From Peribacillus asahii (lineage in GTDB: Bacteria > Bacillota > Bacilli > Bacillales > DSM-1321), in assembly GCF_003570725.1 (NCBI RefSeq), contig NZ_QWVS01000015.1, forward strand, positions 62,001 through 126,000: 64,000 nt of DNA. The letters are read 5' to 3'. Shown piece by piece: positions 35,603 to 45,253 of the stretch. Numbering within the stretch: position 1 is the first letter of the stretch; every line of letters starts with the position of its first letter. A program made the translations under genes and the position numbers. Below the pieces are notes generated by a model, which was not told where the DNA came from, made no database searches, and saw nothing but the letters and a program-made list of their open reading frames with translations.

Positions 35603-35878
35603 TCATTCCATCAACAATTCATTCTCATACTTATATTTTGTTGTTCTTCCATGAACCGCTTCAAAGACGACAAAACACTAACCATTTATCTTCAAAAATT
35701 CTTCTCCCAAATGAGTTCTACTGACACTTGGCATATGAATACCATTGTCTCTTAAATAATCAATTGTATGTACCATAAATGCAGTATGATTCTCATCAAA
35801 TGGAACCTCTTTCATCATTACTTCAACAGGATAGTAAGCGATTAAGCTTTTTACCACTTCTGAAGCTATCGTATTGAT
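35603..35878 (-). pseudogene. Small gene after ytcC with AUC start and in-frame TAG
   Basis: A frame of 66 codons runs from ATC 35878 to TAG 35680-35678 and continues in the same frame for 24 more codons to TGA at 35605-35603. The product (SEVVKSLIAYYPVEVMMKEV, later VVFEAVHGRTTKYKYE) looks like real protein on both sides of the TAG. GGAGG, overlapping the ytcC stop codon, lies 8 bases before the ATC, the ideal distance, so the gene appears coupled to ytcC. I do not recognise the family. A decaying gene with lost start and a nonsense mutation is the simplest reading; non-AUG initiation and TAG read-through or a 66-residue product are alternatives. Confidence 0.55.
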
Positions 35879-35890
35879 TTAGATGCCCTC

Positions 35891-37066
35891 CTAAGACTTT
35901 TTTATTTTCATAGCAGCTGTATAAAGATCTTCCAAACGTTTGGTTACATGCTCAAACCCATGGTTTGATTCCACAAACTTCCGGCCCGCTTTCCCAATAG
36001 AGTCTGCTTCTTTCTTATTCGATAATAAATAGGAAATAGCATCCGTAAACGCCTCAGGATTCGAATAATCATCGATAACAATTCCATTATGAAGATGGTT
36101 AACAATCTCTGTGTTCCCACCGCGATTCGTCGTAATAACCGGTAATCCAGCACCCATTGCTTCATAATGAACACGGGCAAGGGGCTCCTGCCACTGGGAA
36201 CTACATACAAAAAGATCTCCAATCAAAAAATGAACAGGAATTTCGCTTGGAGGCAAAAAGCCAGTAAAAATGACCTTATTCTCACCTAACGATTCAGCAA
36301 GCTGACGCAGCTTTAATCCGTACTCATCAATTGTATCATCACTAAACCATTTACTTCCTACGATTACTAATACAGCATTATGCTGTTTTTTGAAAACTCC
36401 CTTCATTGCTTTTAAAAGGATATCAGGACCTTTTACAGGACTTAAGCGACCAACAAATAAAATCACTTGCTTATCCTCTACCCCATACTTCTGACGCATT
36501 TCCTTTCGTGAATTTTGTACCTCCTCACTCCAAATTGGTTTATATTTTTTAAAATCAACTCCTGAATAGACAGCCTTCACCTTACTTTTTGCTAATGGGA
36601 AGCGAGCGGTAATCGTTGTTCCAATATACTCGCTAATCGTCATAATTTTATCCGTAGCTCTAATAACCAAATTTCCCATTTCTGTAGAGATTTTATTTTC
36701 TTTAAACATTTCATTATGAAGACTCAATACAAACCGACTCTTTGACATGGCAGTCTTATAGATAAGAACATCACGAGGACGATTGAATACATGTATAACA
36801 TCGTAATATTCTTGATTTACTTGTTTTTTTGATAACTCTCGAGCCACATTGAAAACATAATTCTCACGGGAAACTCGAATATACTCTACACCATTTACGA
36901 TTTCTCGGTCAGGAAGGTCAGGGTCTGTAATACAGAATATCGTCAAATCATGATTTTGACTTAAGTGAGGCGTCACTCCATCGATAAGCACTTGAATCGC
37001 TCCCCCTCTTAATGGGGGAACGGTCAGCATTTCCGTACAAATGAATGCAATCTTAATGTCGAACAT
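35891..37066 (-). CDS. ytcC: Spore-surface glycosyltransferase, CotSA/YtcC-like (GT4)
   Basis: A GT-B fold retaining glycosyltransferase of family 4. The N-terminal acceptor domain includes PPLRGGAIQVLIDGV near residue 17; the C-terminal nucleotide-sugar domain has LFVGRLSPVKGPDILL near 207 and SSQWQEPLARVHYEAMGAG near 298 with the E-x7-E donor motif. The sequence strongly resembles Bacillus CotSA/YtcC proteins, and the ytcA-ytcB neighbours indicate YtcC, which makes spore-crust or coat polysaccharide in the mother cell. The ATG at 37066 abuts AAAGGAG with no spacer; the ATT at 37057 (reading IKIAFICTE) is at ideal distance and may be the real start. Confidence 0.85.
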   Translation of the reverse strand: MFDIKIAFICTEMLTVPPLRGGAIQVLIDGVTPHLSQNHDLTIFCITDPDLPDREIVNGVEYIRVSRENYVFNVARELSKKQVNQEYYDVIHVFNRPRDVLIYKTAMSKSRFVLSLHNEMFKENKISTEMGNLVIRATDKIMTISEYIGTTITARFPLAKSKVKAVYSGVDFKKYKPIWSEEVQNSRKEMRQKYGVEDKQVILFVGRLSPVKGPDILLKAMKGVFKKQHNAVLVIVGSKWFSDDTIDEYGLKLRQLAESLGENKVIFTGFLPPSEIPVHFLIGDLFVCSSQWQEPLARVHYEAMGAGLPVITTNRGGNTEIVNHLHNGIVIDDYSNPEAFTDAISYLLSNKKEADSIGKAGRKFVESNHGFEHVTKRLEDLYTAAMKIKKS

Positions 37067-37183
37067 CTCCTTTCTATAACATGATGATTAGTAAAAAAAC
37101 AGACTTCATATTAAAATATGTTAATGATTCTTTTATTTGACTGTTAATCTATGACTTTTCCAAAGACTATGCTGTCCGCTTCC

Positions 37184-38131
37184 TCATATCTGATATACAA
37201 AGCGGATATAATCTACTTCTTTAGCCAAACCCTCTTTTAAAGAAATATTTGGGTTATAGCCTAATAGCTTTTGCGCATTAGAAATATCAGCCCATGTATG
37301 ACGTGGTTCTCCACTAACAGTTTCCGAATAGTGAAACCTTGCTTGTTTTCCTGTCATTTGTTCAATTAGAGCAATTACTTCATTAACAGTCGCTCGTTCC
37401 TTTCCACCGATATTAATTGTCTGGCCAATCAATCCTTCCTGGTAAGCAAGAGGAAAAATCCCATCAATACAGTCACTTATATAGGTAAAATCTCTTGATT
37501 GGTTTCCATCTCCAAAAATCGTTACTGGTTCTCCTTTAAGAATTTGAGCAATAAATCGATGGAACGCCATATCAGGACGCTGTCTCGGCCCATATACAGT
37601 AAAGAACCGGACCGTTACAACAGGAACGTTATAACTTCTCAAATACACATGACATAAATGCTCTCCTGTAAGCTTTGTAATTCCATATGGAGAAAGAGGT
37701 GTAAGATAGGCATCTTCTGTTACTTTTCCTACTTTTTCACCATACACAGAGGATGTTGAAGCATAGATAAATTTTTTAAGAGGTAGGTCTTTCGCGGCTT
37801 CTAAAAGACGTTGGGTCACTAAAATATTGTTCGTAACATAAGGATCAAAATCTTTTCCCCAACTCGAGCGGACACCTGGCATTCCGGCTAAATGATAAAC
37901 CACATCAACACCAGAAAGCATGCTCTTTAAATCAACGGTTAATAAATCTGCTTCTGTTAATTGAAATCGCGACTGTTGCAAGAGGTTTTGTACGTTGTAT
38001 TGTTTTAACTCTCTAGGTGTCGGCCCGATAAATGTATCCACTCCGACCACTTCATTCCCCGGATCTGTTAGTAGCTTTTCGCATAGATGAGAACCAATAA
38101 ATCCTGCAGCACCCGTAACTAATATTTTCAT
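37184..38131 (-). CDS. ytcB: NAD-dependent sugar epimerase/dehydratase YtcB
   Basis: An extended short-chain dehydrogenase: GAAGFIGSHLCEKL (residues 7-20) binds NAD, and the catalytic YGITK motif lies in SPYGITKLTGEH near 150. It resembles UDP-glucuronate 4-epimerases, which would use the product of the neighbouring UDP-glucose dehydrogenase; the actual sugar is inferred. The start ATG 38131 overlaps the ytcA stop as ATGA, so the two are coupled; the 11 upstream codons of the longer frame lie inside ytcA. Predicted length 315 residues. Part of the spore-polysaccharide set. Confidence 0.85.
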   Translation of the reverse strand: MKILVTGAAGFIGSHLCEKLLTDPGNEVVGVDTFIGPTPRELKQYNVQNLLQQSRFQLTEADLLTVDLKSMLSGVDVVYHLAGMPGVRSSWGKDFDPYVTNNILVTQRLLEAAKDLPLKKFIYASTSSVYGEKVGKVTEDAYLTPLSPYGITKLTGEHLCHVYLRSYNVPVVTVRFFTVYGPRQRPDMAFHRFIAQILKGEPVTIFGDGNQSRDFTYISDCIDGIFPLAYQEGLIGQTINIGGKERATVNEVIALIEQMTGKQARFHYSETVSGEPRHTWADISNAQKLLGYNPNISLKEGLAKEVDYIRFVYQI

Positions 38132-39417
38132 GAGCGAGCCACTCCAATATATCTTAATCCACATTGCTCGACAGACTCTGGGTCAATACAGTTTCTAGCA
38201 TCGACTATGCAATGACCGTTCATTAATTTTTTTATTTCCACCCAGTCCAGCTGTTTAAATTCATCCCAGTCAGTAGCGATAATGATGCAGTCCGCTCCGG
38301 TAATAGCTTGGGTGATATTTTCATATTGAATTACATTCTCTTTTTTAGCAAACGGAAGGCGAGCTTTCGGATCATACGTATGCACCATAGGGTTCATAGC
38401 GCTTAATCTTTCAATCAACTGCACAGCTGGTGAATACCTTGTATCATCTGTCTGCGGCTTAAAAGCAATTCCTAAAACAGCAACCGTCATTTCAGTAAAG
38501 CCCGGAATAACTGTTAATAGTTTTTCTATATAGTAGTCCACTTGTGTGTAATTCACCGATTGAACAGCCTGTAAAATAATCGGTGTTACCTTTTTCTTTA
38601 ATGCACTGTGTTCTAAAGAACGAACATCCTTCGGAAAACATGAGCCGCCATAACCAAGCCCTGATTGTAAAAAATGTGGATTAATTCTCGGATCTAAACC
38701 AATCCCTTTTCTCACATCCTCAACATTAACCTCATACTTATCACAAATCCTAGCAATCTCATTTATAAACGAGATTTTTGTAGCTAAAAAAGCATTAGAC
38801 GCATACTTAATCATTTCCGCCCCGGATAATGTCGTAACAATATATGGAGCATCTATTTTTTGATAAATTTCTTTTATAATATCGAGAGACCTTTGATCAT
38901 CCTTTTGTTTCCCTACTACAATCTTATCAGCATGTAACATGTCAGCAATTGCTGTACCCTCTCGCAAAAATTCAGGGTTTGAGACAATATTAAATAATTG
39001 CGGATTCACACCTTTTTCAATCAACTTATGAAAAATCCCTTCATTTGTCCCAGGGGGTACAGTACTTTTTGTAATAATCGTTTTATAAGAAGTAATAGAA
39101 TGAGCAATCAAGTCAACAACTGAATTAACGTATGTTAAATCTGTTTGACCATCTGGAGCTGAAGGAGTTCCAACAGCAATAAAAATAACTGGATATTTCC
39201 CTATATTTTCTATAACAGAGTTACTAAAAGTTAACCGACTTCTATTATTCGTAATTAATTCTTTTAAACCTGGTTCAAAGATAGGTACCTCTCCTTGATT
39301 CAGCAATTGTATCTTCTCTCTATTTGTATCTACACAGCAAACAGAATGGCCACAATCTGCGAGTACAGCAGCCGATGTTAACCCGACATACCCAGCCCCT
39401 ACTACACATATTTCCAT
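38128..39417 (-). CDS. ytcA: UDP-glucose 6-dehydrogenase YtcA
   Basis: Oxidises UDP-glucose twice to UDP-glucuronate with NAD. The N-terminal Rossmann motif is GAGYVGLTSAAVLADCGHSV (residues 7-26), NPEFLREGTA lies near 153, the catalytic Cys is in GYGGSCFPKD near 261, and the C-terminal domain has VLGIAFKPQTDDTRYSPA near 316. The length of 429 residues is normal. Bacillus TuaD and Ugd are paralogues; the neighbours favour the YtcA assignment. AAAGGAG precedes the ATG. Its transcript probably includes ytcB, ytcC and the broken small gene. Confidence 0.88.
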   Translation of the reverse strand: MEICVVGAGYVGLTSAAVLADCGHSVCCVDTNREKIQLLNQGEVPIFEPGLKELITNNRSRLTFSNSVIENIGKYPVIFIAVGTPSAPDGQTDLTYVNSVVDLIAHSITSYKTIITKSTVPPGTNEGIFHKLIEKGVNPQLFNIVSNPEFLREGTAIADMLHADKIVVGKQKDDQRSLDIIKEIYQKIDAPYIVTTLSGAEMIKYASNAFLATKISFINEIARICDKYEVNVEDVRKGIGLDPRINPHFLQSGLGYGGSCFPKDVRSLEHSALKKKVTPIILQAVQSVNYTQVDYYIEKLLTVIPGFTEMTVAVLGIAFKPQTDDTRYSPAVQLIERLSAMNPMVHTYDPKARLPFAKKENVIQYENITQAITGADCIIIATDWDEFKQLDWVEIKKLMNGHCIVDARNCIDPESVEQCGLRYIGVARS

Positions 39418-39715
39418 GTCTACTTTCTCCTTTCCGACAACTTCTATGTATCCTATTAACTAAAGAGGTAGCTTGACTATCCATCTGTCTAAAAAGGGCT
39501 GAATTTAGACGGTTATACTATCTCGACTAACTATGTTTAGATGCTAATCAAACAATCTCCGGCTCGCTTCATCACCGCTAAAATGAGCTAAAACAAATAA
39601 AAATATTGTACTGCGCAAATAATTAAGACAGATGCCTGAATTTACTTAAGGAAGTACCAACTTACAAAACTCGGAATACTATATAGAAATTTAAGACAAG
39701 AAGGTCGGTGTACTC
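39418..39715. other. Divergent ytcA-ytdA promoter region
   Basis: About 300 bases between divergent genes. A sigma-K-like promoter for ytdA is visible at 39656-39683. For ytcA only a partial mother-cell -10-like GATACATAG (about 39445-39453) is seen. No gene found. Confidence 0.55.
39656..39683 (+). promoter_or_regulatory. Sigma-K-like promoter of ytdA
   Basis: AC (39656-39657), 17 bases, then AATACTATA (39675-39683), matching the late mother-cell sigma-K pattern AC-N17-CATANNNTA except for the first base of the -10. In Bacillus subtilis the ytdA-ytcABC genes are mother-cell expressed, which agrees. Confidence 0.55.
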
Positions 39716-40519
39716 ATGATTAAAAAGGCCATTATACCCGCTGCCGGTTTTGGTACAAGGAGCCTACCAGTTACAAAGGTAATCCCAAAAGAAATGTTCC
39801 CTATCGGAGACAAGCCTTCCATCCAGTATGTCGTAGAAGAAGCCATTTCAGCTGGTATTGAGCAAATCTTAATCATTGTCTCACGCTCCAAAAACTTAAT
39901 CGTAGACTATTTTGATCATTCGTTAGAATTAGAAATGTTTCTAAAAAAGGCAAATAAAGAGTTCTTATTACCTCAATTAAACATCCCTGATATTCAAATT
40001 GTTTACACCCGGCAATCATCTGCAAAAGGACTTGGTGATGCCGTTCGTCTTGGGAAACATTTCGTAGGGAACGATGCGTTTGCCGTACTGCTTCCGGATG
40101 ATATTATCGTTGGCGGCGGATTAAAAGAGTTAATAGACATATATGAGAAAGAAAATAGTCATGTGATTGGTTTAACAAAAGTAGAGGAGCAATTTTTAAA
40201 AAATTATGGGGTCATTGATGGTAAACCTGTAGCTCCAGACCTCTATGAACTTGTAAATATTATAGAAAAACCGCAACAAAATGCCCCATCCAACCTCGCT
40301 GTAGTCGGCCGTTATATATTTACCCCCTCCATTATGGAAGCGTTAGAAAATCTAGAGCCAAGCATTGGAGGAGAAATTCAATTAACAGATGCTATTAAAA
40401 AGATTCTTCAAGAGGACAAGTGCCACGGAAAAGTCCTGTCAGGCACTAGATATGACATCGGATCAACAGCTGATTATCTCGCTATACAAAATTATGTTTT
40501 TAATCAAAAACATGAATGA
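39716..40519 (+). CDS. ytdA: UTP-glucose-1-phosphate uridylyltransferase YtdA
   Basis: Makes UDP-glucose from UTP and glucose-1-phosphate, the substrate for YtcA. The nucleotide-binding start IIPAAGFGTRSLPVTKVI (residues 5-22) with PKEMFPIGDKPSIQYVVEEA, and LLPDDIIVGGG near 123, are classical GalU/GtaB-type motifs; TRYDIGSTADYLAIQNYV closes the protein. The 267 residues are shorter than GtaB (about 290). The assignment as YtdA rather than GtaB rests on the adjacent ytcABC genes. It is divergent from them here, whereas Bacillus subtilis has all four co-directional. Confidence 0.85.
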   Translation: MIKKAIIPAAGFGTRSLPVTKVIPKEMFPIGDKPSIQYVVEEAISAGIEQILIIVSRSKNLIVDYFDHSLELEMFLKKANKEFLLPQLNIPDIQIVYTRQSSAKGLGDAVRLGKHFVGNDAFAVLLPDDIIVGGGLKELIDIYEKENSHVIGLTKVEEQFLKNYGVIDGKPVAPDLYELVNIIEKPQQNAPSNLAVVGRYIFTPSIMEALENLEPSIGGEIQLTDAIKKILQEDKCHGKVLSGTRYDIGSTADYLAIQNYVFNQKHE

Positions 40520-40570
40520 ATTACATTTATCCCCTATAAGTGTTCCTTCTACAAGACAAAAAGCACCTCC

Positions 40571-40628
40571 AAAGCAGCTTTCCTGCCCCTTATTGTTGTG
40601 ATAAGGGCAGGATATTTATCGCTGCTTT
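40571..40628. repeat. Nested hairpin between ytdA and fxsA
   Basis: Outer arms AAAGCAGC (40571-40578) and GCTGCTTT (40621-40628) enclose an inner stem CCTGCCCCTTAT / ATAAGGGCAGG (40582-40611) with a 7-base loop. It lies between convergent genes and lacks a T run, so it is not a standard terminator. Confidence 0.7.
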
Positions 40629-40665
40629 AGAGATGCGATTTCATCAACTTATATGATTTCTTAAA

Positions 40666-41055
40666 TTATTTATAACGAATAATATTTCTTCCTCGATTCA
40701 TTCTATTCATAATAAAGCCAATAACAAGCGGTTTAAACAAATTGCGTGTAAATGGCAGCAGTAAGATAATCCCGATAATATCTGATACAAAACCAGGTAA
40801 GAGCAGAAAAATACCACCGATTAAAATACAGATGCCGTCGATGATTTCATGCCCTGGCATCGAACCATAGCGCATTTGCTCCTGCGCTTTACGCAATGTT
40901 TCTACTCCTTGTCGTTTCGCTAAAAACACACCGAATATGCCCGTAATGATTATCAAAAGAAGCGTTGGCCATATACCAATTAAATGACCACTTAACAATA
41001 GGATGGCAATTTCAACGACCGGCAACGCAATGAGTAAAAACAACATATATTTCAT
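40666..41055 (-). CDS. fxsA: FxsA family membrane protein
   Basis: A small membrane protein of about 129 residues with three to four hydrophobic segments; the FxsA/YtzA family signature FGVFLAKRQGVETLRKAQEQ lies near residue 42-61, followed by GILLLLPGFVSDIIGIILLLP. The name comes from suppression of phage exclusion in Escherichia coli; the general function is unknown. The ATG at 41055 is 7 bases from GGAGG; the ATG two codons upstream is too close. It marks the right edge of the inserted block relative to Bacillus subtilis, where it lies next to ytvI. Confidence 0.88.
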   Translation of the reverse strand: MKYMLFLLIALPVVEIAILLLSGHLIGIWPTLLLIIITGIFGVFLAKRQGVETLRKAQEQMRYGSMPGHEIIDGICILIGGIFLLLPGFVSDIIGIILLLPFTRNLFKPLVIGFIMNRMNRGRNIIRYK

Positions 41056-41126
41056 GTACATTCCTCCAGCACAATGTATATAACTACATTATACCTCCTA
41101 TTACTTCAACAAGCGAAAATATCATA

Positions 41127-42887
41127 TTACAAAACCCGTGAGTCTCCATCGTAAATAACGCCTCGGCTAGCATCTACTGTAATGCTTTGACCTTCTGTTA
41201 AAATCTTCGTTGCCTCTTCCGCCCCAACAATCACCGGAATACCAAGGTTAACGCCAACAACTGCAGCATGGCTCGTTAAACCGCCCTCTTCTGTAATTAA
41301 CGCGACACACTTTTCAATCGCTGGCATCATTTCGCGGTCAGAACCAATTGTTACTAATACAGAGCCTTCTGTTACTTTCTCCAAAGCTTCAGCCGCTGTT
41401 TTTGCAATGACAACATTTCCTTTCGCTGCTTTCCGTCCGATACCTTGTGCTTTCAATAAAGAATCTCCTAATAAATGAATTTTAATTAAATTCGTTGTAC
41501 CCTTCTCACCGACTGGCACCCCTGCTGTAATGACAACCAAATCTCCATGAGACACTAAGCCAGAATGTAAGCTTTCGTCAATGGCAATTTGAAGCATTTC
41601 ATCTGTCGTATTCGCTCTAGGTCCCATTTGCGGATATACACCCCAAACTAATGCTAAACGTCTTACAACATGCTCATGAGCCGTCACCGCAATGATTGGT
41701 GCTTTCGGACGATACTTTGAAATCATGCGTGCTGTATGACCACTTTCTGTAGGTGTAATAATCGCGCCGACCTCTAAATTATGAGCAGTATGTGCTACAG
41801 ATTGGCTAATAGCTTCTGTTACTTGATGTCGGTGAACTTTGCTCCTCTTTGATAAAATGTCACGGTAATTAAGCGCTGTCTCTGTACGAGATGCAATATT
41901 ATGCATCGTTTGAACAGCTTCAACAGGATACAGTCCAGCTGCTGTTTCCCCAGATAACATAATCGCATCTGTTCCATCAAAAATCGCATTAGCTACATCA
42001 CTAGCCTCTGCACGTGTAGGACGAGGGTTCCGCTGCATGGAGTCTAACATTTGCGTAGCTGTAATAACAGGCTTTCCAAGTTCGTTACATTTGTGAATCA
42101 ATTCCTTTTGCACAAGCGGTACTTCTTCTGCTGGAATTTCAACACCCAAATCACCACGCGCAACCATTAAGCCATCTGACACTTCTAAAATTTCATCAAT
42201 ACGGTCGACACCTTCTTGATTTTCAATTTTAGGAATAATATGAATGCGTGTGCCATCATTTTTCTGTAATAGTTCTCGTACTTCAAGTACGTCTGAAGCT
42301 CGGCGAACGAAAGAAGCAGCGATAAAATCTACACCTTGTTCAATCCCGAACATAATATCTTGTTCGTCTTTTTCAGTAATACCCGGTAACTTTACAGACA
42401 CACCTGGGACATTAACCCCTTTTTTATTTTTTAATGTACCGCTATTTAAAACTTTTGTATGTATTTCTTTTTCAACTTCATCAATGCTTATAACTTCAAG
42501 ACCAATTAAACCATCGTCTAACAAAATTTTTGAACCAACGGATACGTCATGAAGTAATCCTTCATATGTAATTGAGAATTTTTCTGGCGTTCCAAGCACT
42601 TCTGTCATTGAAATAGTGATAGTCGAACCAGCCTTTAATTCAATTGCATCATTCTCCATATTATGGGTGCGGATTTCCGGCCCTTTTGTATCTAATAAAA
42701 TCGCTACATTTTTGCCTGTTTGCTTTTCAGCTTCACGAATATTACGAATTCTGACTGCATGCTCTTCATGATTACCATGGGAAAAGTTAAGCCTTGCTAC
42801 ATTCATTCCCCCTTCAATAAGCTGAATAAGCTTCTCTATACTTTCACTTGCTGGACCAATTGTACATACGATTTTCGTTTTACGCAT
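41127..42887 (-). CDS. pyk: Pyruvate kinase with C-terminal PEP-utilizer domain
   Basis: Final glycolytic enzyme, PEP plus ADP to pyruvate plus ATP. The N-terminal [14 protein letters not shown], the active-site [14 protein letters not shown] near 219, [11 protein letters not shown] near 243 and [10 protein letters not shown] near 278 are present. As in other Bacillaceae there is an extra C-terminal domain (about 475-586) related to the PEP synthase phosphohistidine domain, with [11 protein letters not shown] containing its His motif. The start at 42887 follows AAGGGGGTAAC; the 38 upstream codons overlap the end of pfkA. Predicted length 586 residues. Forms pfkA-pyk with the gene 34 bases upstream. 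Confidence 0.97.
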   Translation of the reverse strand: MRKTKIVCTIGPASESIEKLIQLIEGGMNVARLNFSHGNHEEHAVRIRNIREAEKQTGKNVAILLDTKGPEIRTHNMENDAIELKAGSTITISMTEVLGTPEKFSITYEGLLHDVSVGSKILLDDGLIGLEVISIDEVEKEIHTKVLNSGTLKNKKGVNVPGVSVKLPGITEKDEQDIMFGIEQGVDFIAASFVRRASDVLEVRELLQKNDGTRIHIIPKIENQEGVDRIDEILEVSDGLMVARGDLGVEIPAEEVPLVQKELIHKCNELGKPVITATQMLDSMQRNPRPTRAEASDVANAIFDGTDAIMLSGETAAGLYPVEAVQTMHNIASRTETALNYRDILSKRSKVHRHQVTEAISQSVAHTAHNLEVGAIITPTESGHTARMISKYRPKAPIIAVTAHEHVVRRLALVWGVYPQMGPRANTTDEMLQIAIDESLHSGLVSHGDLVVITAGVPVGEKGTTNLIKIHLLGDSLLKAQGIGRKAAKGNVVIAKTAAEALEKVTEGSVLVTIGSDREMMPAIEKCVALITEEGGLTSHAAVVGVNLGIPVIVGAEEATKILTEGQSITVDASRGVIYDGDSRVL

Positions 42888-42921
42888 AATAATGTTACCC
42901 CCTTCATAATTCAAACAAGGA

Positions 42922-43917
<996 letters not shown>

Positions 43918-43950
43918 CTACTTAATCATTAATCATAATGCTTTAAGCCT

Positions 43951-43979
43951 ACATTACCCTTAGGAGAAATTGAAGTCAA
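43951..43979 (-). promoter_or_regulatory. Candidate sigma-A promoter of pfkA-pyk
   Basis: TTGACT (43979-43974) and TAATGT (43956-43951) with a 17-base spacer, about 70 bases upstream of the pfkA start. Confidence 0.6.
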
Positions 43980-44206
43980 ACGAAAAAAGATTTACACGAA
44001 ATTACAAAAAGCAAAACCGGCTCGTTCAGATCAGGTAAAAACCCCCTCAAGGCGCTTTTTGCCTTTTAAAGACTCTCCTCTTGTTCACAGTGATTTAGCC
44101 GGCGAAGCTAGATAACAAAACGTGTTGAGAAGTTTCTTTCTTGTTTCTTTAAACAAGGCTGTATTAAATCAGCTTGTTAATCACACCCAAGCATACACAA
44201 ATCCTT

Positions 44207-44237
44207 AAAAAAAGACGTGCCGTCCAAGACGACACGC
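44207..44237 (-). terminator. Terminator of accDA
   Basis: GTGTCGTC and GACGGCAC form an 8-bp stem on the minus strand with one G-U pair, followed by GTCTTTTTTT. Confidence 0.8.
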
Positions 44238-44242
44238 TCCTA

Positions 44243-45253
44243 TTAATTAGTATATTGTTCTTCAACTTTTGTTTCCGCCACTGACTGTTGTTTCTTTTCA
44301 GTAAACGTATATTCACCAATTTTCTTGTATTTAACATACCTCTGATGAATAAGCTCTTCACTATCCAAAGGAAGAAGATCTTTGAATGCGCGCTCTAAAA
44401 CAGCTTGAATCGCCTCTGCTTGTTCATTCATATTCCGATGAGCGCCGCCTTTAATCTCAGGAATAATTTCATCAATCACACCTAAACGATATAAATCCGG
44501 AGCTGTAATTTGCATCGATTCTGCAGCACGTTTTGCTTGAGTAGCATCTTTCCATAGAATAGATGCCGCTCCCTCAGGTGAAATAACCGAATATGTTGAA
44601 TTCTCCAGCATATAAATACGATCGCCCACACCAAGTGCTAAGGCTCCGCCACTTCCTCCTTCACCGATTACGACACAAATAATAGGTACTTTTAACCCTG
44701 CCATTTCAAACAAATTCCGAGCAATTGCCTCACTTTGTCCTCGCTCTTCAGCTGCTTTACCTGGATAAGCTCCTTTTGTGTCAATAAAACAAATAATCGG
44801 ACGACGGAATTTCTCCGCCTGTTTCATTAAGCGCAATGCTTTACGATAACCTTCTGGGTGTGGCATCCCAAAGTTTCGACGAATATTTTCTTTTGTATCT
44901 TTTCCTCGTTGATGACCAATTACCGTCACTGGCTGTCCATTAAACTGTGCAATTCCAGCCACAATGGCCTCATCATCTCCATAGCAACGATCACCATGCA
45001 GTTCAATAAAGTTTTCGAAAATCAATGAAATATATTCAAGCGTTGTTGGTCGTGCCGGATGTCTAGCAATTTGAACACGATCCCACGGTTTCATATTTTC
45101 ATAAACATCATTTTCTAATTTCGCCAGGCGCTCTTCTAATTTCGCAATTTCATTCGATAAATCAACATCGGCGTTTTTCGTTAATTCTTTTAATTCTTCA
45201 ATTTTACTGCGCAATTGATTGACTGGACGTTCAAATTCTAATTCACCAATCAT
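44243..45253 (-). CDS. accA: Acetyl-CoA carboxylase carboxyltransferase subunit alpha
   Basis: With AccD transfers the carboxyl from biotin to acetyl-CoA, giving malonyl-CoA for fatty acid synthesis. The crotonase-type core includes [20 protein letters not shown] near 97, [19 protein letters not shown] near 141 and [16 protein letters not shown] near 180; the N-terminal helical arm precedes them. The ATG at 45253 overlaps the accD stop as ATGA; a GTG two codons earlier is possible but lies inside the ribosome binding site. Predicted length 336 residues. The tail after residue 310 ([18 protein letters not shown]) is long and charged. Confidence 0.97.
   Translation of the reverse strand: MIGELEFERPVNQLRSKIEELKELTKNADVDLSNEIAKLEERLAKLENDVYENMKPWDRVQIARHPARPTTLEYISLIFENFIELHGDRCYGDDEAIVAGIAQFNGQPVTVIGHQRGKDTKENIRRNFGMPHPEGYRKALRLMKQAEKFRRPIICFIDTKGAYPGKAAEERGQSEAIARNLFEMAGLKVPIICVVIGEGGSGGALALGVGDRIYMLENSTYSVISPEGAASILWKDATQAKRAAESMQITAPDLYRLGVIDEIIPEIKGGAHRNMNEQAEAIQAVLERAFKDLLPLDSEELIHQRYVKYKKIGEYTFTEKKQQSVAETKVEEQYTN

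Noticed and set aside
44030-44075. Third copy of the polA-upstream repeat near pfkA
   Set aside because: Only AAAAAGCAAAACC and GGCTCG are shared with copy A; the 57-bp core is absent, so the likeness may be chance.
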